Part shown: positions 1 to 6,908 of the stretch, piece after piece | How positions within the stretch are numbered: the stretch's first letter is position 1 | Layout of the letters: each line of letters begins with the position of its first letter | Source of the DNA: Bradyrhizobium sp. Ghvi | GTDB taxonomy: Bacteria; Pseudomonadota; Alphaproteobacteria; Rhizobiales; Xanthobacteraceae | DNA: 64,000 nucleotides | Assembly: GCF_900115265.1 (NCBI RefSeq) | Contig: NZ_FOVU01000008.1 | Span: forward strand, 248,001-312,000 | Direction: 5' to 3' | Translations under genes and position numbers: made by a program | Notes under the pieces: generated by a model | The model's input: only the letters and a program-made list of their open reading frames with translations | What the model was told of the DNA's origin: nothing | Databases searched by the model: none

Positions 1-832
1 GCAGCGACAGGCCGATCTGCACCTCGTCGAAGCGGTGCTGGCGCGCATAGTTCGAGATCGAGACCTGGTTGAGGTTGCCCTGCCGGTACTGCGTCGTCAC
101 TACGCGCTTGGCGACGAAATAGCTGCGCGAAGACGGACCGAACTTGGACTGCAAATCGCCGGTGACCTCGGTCACCGAATTCTGGATCTGCGACATCATC
201 TCGGGGCGCTCGGTCTCGAGCCGGCGGCGGACGTCTTCCGACGCCTTGGAGATGAGCTGCTGGAAGACGTGGCGCGGCACGTCCTTGCGCAGGCCAAGTT
301 GTTCAGCAAGAATCGAATCTCCTTCGGCGCGGCGGACCATGTGCAGCAGGCCCGAGCCGGAGAAGCGCGCGCCCTCGTTCCTGGCGACCGAGGTGACAAC
401 CTCCTGGTTACCACGCTTGACGAGCACGTCGGTCACGGCCTCGCCGATCGCCTCACGCTGGGAGATCGCGAGCAGATGCGCCTGGCCCTTGGTCATCGCG
501 CTCTCGACCAGGACCTTCTCGCCGATGCGGTTCGAGTCGCGCAGCACGGGGCCGGCGACTGCGATCTCGTCGTCCAGAGCGAGCTTCTCGATGACATTGA
601 GCGGCGCATGATCGCAGCCCGCCATCAATTCGGAGAGCTGCGCCCGCGCGGCGACCTCGATCTCGTCGGCAAGCCGGCCGATGACCTCGCCGAACATGCT
701 GATCTCGTCGTCGACGTAGCGACCGGTGATCAAAAGATCGGTCGCATGCCACAACGCCTTCGCCCGACTCTCATCGGTACCGCGCGCGATTGCGTCGTCC
801 AGATCCTGCAGAAGCGTCTTCGCTCCGTTCAT
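1..832 (-). CDS. DUF2336 domain-containing protein (C-terminus cut by window edge)
   Basis: The reverse strand reads open from ATG at 832 to the left edge without a stop, giving at least 277 residues. It begins MNGAKTLLQDLDDAIARGT and continues as an all-helical, charged, soluble protein with no signal peptide. The body matches what I know of the DUF2336 family of alphaproteobacteria: repeated pairs of helices, an NRIGEKVL segment, and a block of AISQREAIGEAVTDVLV type. A GTG three codons upstream is an alternative start. The biochemical function of DUF2336 proteins is not established; relatives are often found near stress or signalling genes in Rhizobiales. Family assignment is from pattern recognition; the missing C-terminus limits certainty. 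Confidence 0.75.
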   Translation of the reverse strand, partial: MNGAKTLLQDLDDAIARGTDESRAKALWHATDLLITGRYVDDEISMFGEVIGRLADEIEVAARAQLSELMAGCDHAPLNVIEKLALDDEIAVAGPVLRDSNRIGEKVLVESAMTKGQAHLLAISQREAIGEAVTDVLVKRGNQEVVTSVARNEGARFSGSGLLHMVRRAEGDSILAEQLGLRKDVPRHVFQQLISKASEDVRRRLETERPEMMSQIQNSVTEVTGDLQSKFGPSSRSYFVAKRVVTTQYRQGNLNQVSISNYARQHRFDEVQIGLSL

Positions 833-941
833 CTCGATCACCCCAGTTCTTGGAAATTCTTTGGCGCCATCCTGCTTGTGCGGGCAGGACTTTCGGATTC
901 CTCTGGGAGCCGAGACTAGGGAACAAACGCGAGAATCCAGT

Positions 942-961
942 AAAACTGTCAGATCAGTTTT
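942..961. promoter_or_regulatory. Candidate operator dyad upstream of DUF2336 gene
   Basis: AAAACTG at 942-948 and CAGTTTT at 955-961 form a perfect 7-bp inverted repeat with a 6-nt spacer. It lies about 110 bp upstream of the DUF2336 start codon on the minus strand. No adjacent regulator gene is seen, so the role is only a guess. Confidence 0.3.
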
Positions 962-1085
962 GCCGACGAAAATTCATTCAAATGCGAGCGAGTGTGGTGA
1001 CGGTCGCGCAACGTGACAGCCCCCCAGAGGAGAGAACCCTCACCCGGCGCTCGGGCCGATGCTTCGCATCGCCCGTGGCGCGCCG

Positions 1086-1109
1086 ACCTCTCCCGCAAGC
1101 GGGAGAGGT
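1086..1109. terminator. Hairpin ACCTCTCCCGC-AA-GCGGGAGAGGT
   Basis: Perfect 11-bp arms with a 2-nt centre, located 43 bp past the stop codon of the AsmA-like gene on the minus strand. The CTCTCCC/GGGAGAG core recurs at 24012-24032 and 27981-28009, so this is a repeated intergenic hairpin that may act as a terminator. There is no clear T-run. Confidence 0.5.
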
Positions 1110-1151
1110 AAGAGGAGCGTGCGGCTCGATCTCTCCTTGTTAGACTTCGCC

Positions 1152-4100
1152 CTACGGATTCTGCGGCGTCAGGACCAGCGGGGGCTTCGGCCGCGGCTTG
1201 GCGGGCGGCGGGCCCGGGGCGGGCCGTACGTCGATCGGCGGCGGCAGGGGCACGACCTGCTGGCTTGCGAGCGGTGGGCTCGGGACGGCGGGCGCGGCCA
1301 GCGGCGCCTTCGGCGCCGGTGCGGCCTTGGGTTTGGGCGGCGCCCGGCGCGGATCGCGGCCGGGCAGCGGCACGTCGGTCAGAGCCGGCTCCGGCGCGGG
1401 CTCGGGCGAGACCAGCGTCGGCAGCGCGGCCGTCGCCGGCGGGGGCTCGCCGCGCTCGATCGCGTCCAGCCGGCGCGTCTCGCGATCGATCGTACGCACC
1501 GCAAGCCACGACGACAGCGGCGTGAGATCGACCGTGCGGCTGAGCTTGTCGGGGGGACCGGCCGCAAACAGCTGGATCTCCGGCGGCGCGCCGGACAGGC
1601 CCGTCATGATCGGCGTCAGGCTGGCGCGGATGTCGGCCTGGTCGGCGGGAATGTCGTAACCGCCGGAGACGATGGCGCGGGCGTTCTTGGTTTCGAGCGG
1701 GGTTGCGCCGACGCGCAGGCGGCCGTCGCGGATCGTGAACGCGATCTGCGCCGAAGCGACGGTAATAGGTGCTGACAATGCGGGCTCGACGAGCTGCCGC
1801 AATTTGGCGTCGTCACTCACCTGCCCGCCGTCGCTGGCGCGGATGGCGATCTCGAAGGCGCGCGGATTGAGGCCGCTGATCTCGACCGAGTCCAGCGTCA
1901 CGGTGCCGTTGCCGGCGAGCGCGCCTGTCAGTGCCGAGACGCTGCGGCCCTGGCTCGTCAGCGCCATCTGTACCGAGGCGCGCCCCTTGGGCAGCGCCAG
2001 ATCACGATAGCGGAGCGAGGCCGCATTGACATTGCCGAGATCGAGATGCGCGTTCAACGCCAGACCGTTGGCGCCGTTGCGCGCATCGAGGCTTGCCGTC
2101 ATCTCACCGCCGCCGAGGCCGCCCTTGAGGGAATCGAGCGCGAGCGACTGGCCGTCGCTCCTGATCGTGCCGCTGAAGGGACGCAGCTCGATGCCGCCAG
2201 GTAGACTGCCGCGCAAGGCCTGGAACGCGATGCGGCCGCGCCAGCCGCTGACGAGTCCCGCACTCAGCGGCTCGCCGCTGTCGCGCCCGGCGGCGCCGAC
2301 GGCAAGCGCGAGCGCAGACGCCAGATCGAGCGTGTCGAGCCCGACTTCGCCGTCAACGCTTTTCTCCTGATCGAGCGTCAGGGCGAGATGGCCGCGCAGA
2401 TGAGAGCCCAAAGCCGTGCTGTCGAGATCGTCGAATGTCAGGCGGTTGCCCGACAGCGTGAGGCGGGACGACAAGCTCACATTCTGGATCGACTTGTCGG
2501 CGGGATTGGTCCCGAGCAGCGGCGCCAGATTGGCGTTGCGCACGTGCAGATTCACAGCGCCTTTCGGCTCCGGCCCCGATAGTTCGACACTGCCTTGCGC
2601 ATCTGCGTCCAACCCACCGCCACTGAGCCTTGCGTTCAGCTGCAAGGGCTTTCGCCATGCGCCGCTCAACTTGCCCTCGACCTGCGAAGCGCCCTCGCTG
2701 GCTGCGACCATGCGATCGAGGCCGAGCAGCGCCAACAATGCGCTCGCCTGCGGCGTCGACACTTTCGAGTCCAGCGCGAAGTCGCTGTTACGCAATTTGT
2801 CGATATCAATGCCGTTGACCGCGGCCACCGGCGCCTGCGCGGCAAGCGTGGCGGTGGCCTTGAGCTGCGGCGCATCGAGGTCGAGCACGACACGCGCGTC
2901 GCTGCGATCGGCATGTTCTGCGCTCTTGTCGAGGCTGAGATTGAGCGTCAGGCGCGTTGCGCCTGACAATGCCGGGATGGCGTCGAGGCGGGCGCGCATC
3001 GCAGGGGCGATCGGCTCCAGCAGCGCCGTGAGATCGCGCAGCGAATTGGCCGACGATTTCAGCGCGAGCTTGCCGGTGGCCTTGGTACGATCAAAGCTGC
3101 CGCTCGCCTCCGTGGTGACGCCATTGGCCTGGCCGAACCGCAACTGCTCCAGCGACAGCGAGGTGGGCCCATAGCCGAGCCTGGCCGCGAACGGCCGCAG
3201 CTCCTGTCCCGCCGACATCGCGCGACCGATGTCGAGCGAGAGCTTTGCTTCCTCCGGCCATTCGCCCTGGGGACCCGCGAGCGCGCGGACAAAGCTCGCG
3301 GCGGCATCGAGGTCGAGACGGTCGGCCTTGAGGTCGGCATCGATCCGCGAGCCTTTGCTGGCGCCTGACTGCACGAAAGCGATGCGGCCCTCGACCGCGC
3401 CGCCTTCGATCTCGGCCTTGAGCTTGTCGATGGCGAGATGGTTGGCGGCGATGGTCACCTCGCCGGCAAGGCGCAGCGGCCGCGTGCTGCGTCTGATCAC
3501 CTCGTTGCGGCCCTGCAGCCAGGCCACCAGGGTATCGGGATCGGAGGACTCGACGCTGAGGCGGCCGCTAAAGCTATCGGCGCCGGGCGTGGCGCCGTTG
3601 AGCGACACTTGCGTCATGCCGGGCGCGCGCAGCTCGAGCCGCTGGAAGGTCCAGGACCGGCCATCGGTCTGCAGCTCGGTCGTGATGTTCTGGAGCGGAC
3701 GGCCGCCCAGCATGATCTGGTCGGAGTTGAATTCGATCTGCGCCGGGATCGGCGCCTGCGGGATCGCGGCGAGACTTGCGCGCAGGGCCGGCAGGATGCG
3801 CAGCGGCTCGGTATCGTCGCGGCCCGCCAGCCTGTCGGCATCGACCTGCCGCGCCGACAGCACCGCGCGCAGCAGCGGCGAGGCGCCGAACCCGAGATCG
3901 CCGACGCCGCCGACCTTCAGCGCGGTATCCTCAGCGCCAAAGCTCGCCTCGATCTGGTCGAACTTGGCACCGGCCGGATCGGCCTTGAGTTTTGCGGTGA
4001 GCTTCCACGGCGTCGGCCCCGCCTCGCCGGCTTTCTTCGCCGGCGGCACCGCCAGTGTCAGCGCACCGTCGAATTTCGGCTGGCGGTTGTCGAAGGCGAG

Positions 4101-4769
4101 GACGCCTTCGAGATCGGCCAGAACGGCGCGCTCGCCGGGATCGATATTGAGGTGAACGCGGGTGGCACTGCCGTCAGGGCTCGGACCGGAGGAGATACGG
4201 AACGGATAGCGGGCGCCTGCGGCGGTGAAATTGCCCTCCCCCCGCACCGAGCCTGCGAGCGAGCGCACGTCGCCGGAGAAGACGATGTCGTTCAGCTCCA
4301 GCGTCGAATGGCTGGCGGCGTCATGCAGGGCAATCCGGCCGGCAAGGTTGAGCCGCTCGATCGCGAGCGAAGCCAGGTTGAAGGTGCCGCTCGCAGTGGA
4401 GGGCAGGTCGACCCTGCCCCTGGCATCGAGGCCGAGATCCACCGCCATGCCGCCGACCGAAAGCTCGGTCGCGCGCCATTCGCCCCGCATCAGGGAGCCC
4501 AGGCTGAACTCGACATCGAGCTTGTCGGCGCGCAGGCGGCCGAGATCGTTGTTGCCGCCGAAGGTGACCGAGCGCAGCCGCAGCGTCGGCGTCGGCAACA
4601 GCCGTGCATCGAGCTCGCCCGCAACGCGCACCGGCACACCGATGATCCGGCTCGCCTCCGCCTCGAACTGGGGCCGAAACTGGTTCCAGTCGACGAAGTA
4701 AGGCCCGATCAGCGCGGCCAGAAGCGCTAGAATAAAGGCAATCGCCAATCCGAGCAGTGTCGTCTGCAC
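1152..4769 (-). CDS. AsmA family protein, large envelope protein
   Basis: About 1205 residues. The N-terminus has one hydrophobic segment (TLLGLAIAFILALLAALIGP) followed by the AsmA hallmark YFVDWNQFRPQFEAEASRI, so it should be an inner-membrane-anchored periplasmic protein. The long middle part alternates short beta-like segments typical of AsmA/TamB-like proteins, and an AsmA_2-like region lies in the C-terminal third. The last ~110 residues are rich in Pro, Ala and Lys and look disordered. I chose GTG at 4769 because AGGGGAG lies six bases upstream and the protein then starts directly with the anchor; an in-frame start at 4823 would add 18 residues without a ribosome site. AsmA-like proteins are implicated in outer-membrane assembly or lipid transport. 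It lies downstream of the P450 gene on the same strand, 145 bp away. Confidence 0.88.
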   Translation of the reverse strand: MQTTLLGLAIAFILALLAALIGPYFVDWNQFRPQFEAEASRIIGVPVRVAGELDARLLPTPTLRLRSVTFGGNNDLGRLRADKLDVEFSLGSLMRGEWRATELSVGGMAVDLGLDARGRVDLPSTASGTFNLASLAIERLNLAGRIALHDAASHSTLELNDIVFSGDVRSLAGSVRGEGNFTAAGARYPFRISSGPSPDGSATRVHLNIDPGERAVLADLEGVLAFDNRQPKFDGALTLAVPPAKKAGEAGPTPWKLTAKLKADPAGAKFDQIEASFGAEDTALKVGGVGDLGFGASPLLRAVLSARQVDADRLAGRDDTEPLRILPALRASLAAIPQAPIPAQIEFNSDQIMLGGRPLQNITTELQTDGRSWTFQRLELRAPGMTQVSLNGATPGADSFSGRLSVESSDPDTLVAWLQGRNEVIRRSTRPLRLAGEVTIAANHLAIDKLKAEIEGGAVEGRIAFVQSGASKGSRIDADLKADRLDLDAAASFVRALAGPQGEWPEEAKLSLDIGRAMSAGQELRPFAARLGYGPTSLSLEQLRFGQANGVTTEASGSFDRTKATGKLALKSSANSLRDLTALLEPIAPAMRARLDAIPALSGATRLTLNLSLDKSAEHADRSDARVVLDLDAPQLKATATLAAQAPVAAVNGIDIDKLRNSDFALDSKVSTPQASALLALLGLDRMVAASEGASQVEGKLSGAWRKPLQLNARLSGGGLDADAQGSVELSGPEPKGAVNLHVRNANLAPLLGTNPADKSIQNVSLSSRLTLSGNRLTFDDLDSTALGSHLRGHLALTLDQEKSVDGEVGLDTLDLASALALAVGAAGRDSGEPLSAGLVSGWRGRIAFQALRGSLPGGIELRPFSGTIRSDGQSLALDSLKGGLGGGEMTASLDARNGANGLALNAHLDLGNVNAASLRYRDLALPKGRASVQMALTSQGRSVSALTGALAGNGTVTLDSVEISGLNPRAFEIAIRASDGGQVSDDAKLRQLVEPALSAPITVASAQIAFTIRDGRLRVGATPLETKNARAIVSGGYDIPADQADIRASLTPIMTGLSGAPPEIQLFAAGPPDKLSRTVDLTPLSSWLAVRTIDRETRRLDAIERGEPPPATAALPTLVSPEPAPEPALTDVPLPGRDPRRAPPKPKAAPAPKAPLAAPAVPSPPLASQQVVPLPPPIDVRPAPGPPPAKPRPKPPLVLTPQNP

Positions 4770-4844
4770 GGGTCTCCCCTCGGCCAAGCCGGCACCCGGG
4801 TCAAACCCAAGCTGACAAACCAAGCTTCAGGCGCGCCGGAACTG

Positions 4845-4859
4845 CCCCTTATATAGGGG
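4845..4859. promoter_or_regulatory. Small dyad CCCCT-TATAT-AGGGG upstream of AsmA gene
   Basis: Five-base arms around an AT loop, between the P450 stop codon and the AsmA start on the minus strand. It could be a weak terminator for the P450 gene or part of the AsmA promoter. The evidence does not decide. Confidence 0.3.
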
Positions 4860-4914
4860 GAAGTGTGGCGAAGTCACAGCGACTGTTGCGCACGGAGGTT
4901 AACCCCGTCCGGCT

Positions 4915-6144
4915 TCACCAACTGGCCGGCAGGCGCTTCAGGCCGCGCAGCACGAAGGTCGGCCGCCATTCCGGGTTTTCGACCTCGTCGATGCGCAAGC
5001 CGGGTAGCCGCCGCAACAGCGTGGCGATGGCGATCTCGGCCTCGATGCGCGCCAGTTGAGCGCCCAGGCAGAAATGAATGCCGCCGCCGAACGACAGCGG
5101 CCGGACGTTGGACCTGGTGATATCGAGCCGATCAGGACGATCGGGATAAACGGCCGGATCGCGATTGGCCGAGCCGAGCAGGCAGAGCACGGTCTCGCCC
5201 TTGGGGATCCTCTTGCCGCCGAGATCCTCGATCTCCTCCAGGCTGACGCGGCCGGTCATCTGCACCGAGGAATCGTAACGCAGGAATTCTTCGATCGCGT
5301 TGGTGATCAGGTCCGGCCGTGCCTTCAGGAGCGCAAGCTGGTCCGGATTACGATGGAGCGCCAAAAGACCGTTGCCGATCAGATTGACTGTGGTCTCGTG
5401 TCCGGCCCCGAACAGCAGGATGATGTTGGCGGTCAGCTCCTCATTGGTGAGCTTGTTGCCGTCTTCCTCGGCCTGCACGAGCTGGGTGATGAGGTCGTCG
5501 CCGGGATTGCGCCGGCGCAACTCGAACAGCTGCTGGAAGTACATCTGCGCCATCAAGTTGGCGGCGTTGCCCTGGGCGATCTCCTGTGGGGACAAGGGCA
5601 CGGGATCGAGCAGCCGCCCGCCGTCGCGCGAGCTCTTGTAGAAGACCTCGCGATGATCCTCGGGGATACCGAGCATCTCGCAGATGACGGTGACGGGCAG
5701 GCGAAAGGCGAAATCCTCGATCAGGTCCATCTGGCCGCGCGCGATCACGGCGTCGATCGCCTGGTCGACGATTTCCTGAATCCGCGGCCGCATGTCCTCG
5801 ACGCGGCGGGCAGTGAAGGCCTTCACCACGAGACCGCGCAGGCGAGTGTGATCGGGTGGATCGGCCTGCAGCATCCAGTGCCCCATGCTGCGGAACACCG
5901 GCTCGTTCATGATGTCGGGGCCGTAGCGGCGCGTCGTGCGCTCGACAAAGTCCTTGCCGAACCGCTTGTCGCGCATCACGAGGCTGACGTCGGCATGACG
6001 GCTGGCGACGAACTGGCCGAACGGCGTCACATGGATCGGATCGATCCTGCGCAGCCGGTCATAATGGGGATAGGGATCGCGAATGAAGTCCGGCGCCAGC
6101 GGATTGAACAGCGGATCGCCTGCGGGTTGCACTTGCTCGTTCAT
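4915..6144 (-). CDS. Cytochrome P450
   Basis: 409 residues, the usual size of a soluble bacterial P450. Visible landmarks: the I-helix oxygen-activation motif AGHETT at about 247-252; the K-helix ExxR (E286-R289); and the heme-binding loop FGGGIHFCLGAQLAR with Cys359 as the predicted thiolate ligand. It resembles the CYP107/CYP109-like bacterial class I enzymes that need a separate ferredoxin and reductase; none is encoded next to it. Substrate is unknown. ATG at 6144 was chosen because GAGGT lies six bases upstream; an upstream in-frame ATG at 6258 would run through the palindrome between this gene and tetR and has no ribosome site. It is divergent from the TetR regulator at 6278 and is the probable regulatory target. 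Confidence 0.95.
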   Translation of the reverse strand: MNEQVQPAGDPLFNPLAPDFIRDPYPHYDRLRRIDPIHVTPFGQFVASRHADVSLVMRDKRFGKDFVERTTRRYGPDIMNEPVFRSMGHWMLQADPPDHTRLRGLVVKAFTARRVEDMRPRIQEIVDQAIDAVIARGQMDLIEDFAFRLPVTVICEMLGIPEDHREVFYKSSRDGGRLLDPVPLSPQEIAQGNAANLMAQMYFQQLFELRRRNPGDDLITQLVQAEEDGNKLTNEELTANIILLFGAGHETTVNLIGNGLLALHRNPDQLALLKARPDLITNAIEEFLRYDSSVQMTGRVSLEEIEDLGGKRIPKGETVLCLLGSANRDPAVYPDRPDRLDITRSNVRPLSFGGGIHFCLGAQLARIEAEIAIATLLRRLPGLRIDEVENPEWRPTFVLRGLKRLPASW

Positions 6145-6227
6145 GGTGGACCTCGCATCGGTTGCCGCATGACACGATACGCGAGGCAGCCCCGAAGCCC
6201 CAGCGTAACCATCCCTGTGTGAATTAT

Positions 6228-6255
6228 CAACTCGATACATTGTTGTATCGAGTTG
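6228..6255. promoter_or_regulatory. Perfect 12-bp inverted repeat, probable TetR operator
   Basis: CAACTCGATACA (6228-6239), a 4-bp spacer TTGT, then TGTATCGAGTTG (6244-6255). The arms match at all 12 positions. The repeat sits between the divergent P450 (start 6144) and tetR (start 6278) genes, 22 bp before the tetR ATG. Length, symmetry and position are typical of a TetR/AcrR operator controlling both genes. Confidence 0.75.
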
Positions 6256-6277
6256 CATTTTGCCCTAACCTGCCCCG

Positions 6278-6889
6278 ATGTCAAGGGTGAGAACCAGACC
6301 GACCAGGGACGACACGCGCGAGGCGCTGTTCGAGGCGGCCGCACGCGTGTTCGAGCAGGACGGCATCGGCGGTGCCAGCATCGAGGCCATCGCGGCAGAG
6401 GCAGGCTTCACCCGCGGTGCGTTCTATTCGAACTTTGGGAGCAAGGACGAGCTGATCTTCGCCATGCTCGAGGATCACGTCGAGCAATCGATCCGGCGCA
6501 ACATGGAGATCCTCGCGAAGCATGACAATCTCGACGACTTCATCGGGGCGCTCAAGTCGATGGATCGCGGCCGGCAGGATCCCCTCACCCGCTCCCCACT
6601 GCTGCACATCGAGATGATCCTGTTCGTCGCGCGCGCCGAGAAGCGCCGGCCTGAGCTCGCCAAGCGCTTGCGCGCCCGGCGCAAGCTGATCGCCGACATC
6701 GTCGAAGCGACGTTGAAGGACAAAGCGAATGGCGAGAGGCTTAATCCGCCCTGGTTGGCCTCGGTCGTGCTGGCGCTCGAAGACGGCTTTCGCCTGCACC
6801 GGCTGATCGATCCCGAGACCACGCCGGCCGACAGTTTTCTGCGCGCGATCACGGATTTGCGGCGCAGGACGGGGCTGGCTGCAGATTAG
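6278..6889 (+). CDS. TetR/AcrR family transcriptional regulator
   Basis: 203 residues. The N-terminal helix-turn-helix is clear: TREALFEAAARVFEQDG, then GGASIEAIAAEAGFTRGAFYSNFGSKDEL, the standard TetR_N pattern with its YxNFxSKDEL end. The C-terminal ligand domain is divergent, as usual for this family, and gives no clue to the inducer. The gene is divergent from the P450, with a perfect palindrome between them, so autorepression plus P450 repression relieved by a P450 substrate-like ligand is the simplest model (inference). It converges on the GGDEF-EAL gene, whose stop lies 20 bp away. Confidence 0.92.
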   Translation: MSRVRTRPTRDDTREALFEAAARVFEQDGIGGASIEAIAAEAGFTRGAFYSNFGSKDELIFAMLEDHVEQSIRRNMEILAKHDNLDDFIGALKSMDRGRQDPLTRSPLLHIEMILFVARAEKRRPELAKRLRARRKLIADIVEATLKDKANGERLNPPWLASVVLALEDGFRLHRLIDPETTPADSFLRAITDLRRRTGLAAD

Positions 6890-6908
6890 GTCGGGAGTGT
6901 TCAGCTAG

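Larger units (their letters stand above)
833..1151. other. Intergenic region with dyad and hairpin repeat, no gene seen
   Basis: This 319-bp gap separates the DUF2336 start from the end of the AsmA-like gene. It holds an AAAACTG - 6 nt - CAGTTTT dyad at 942-961, upstream of the DUF2336 gene; a CGATGC-TTC-GCATCG hairpin at 1057-1071; and an 11-bp hairpin at 1086-1109. I see no convincing coding frame. Confidence 0.6.
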
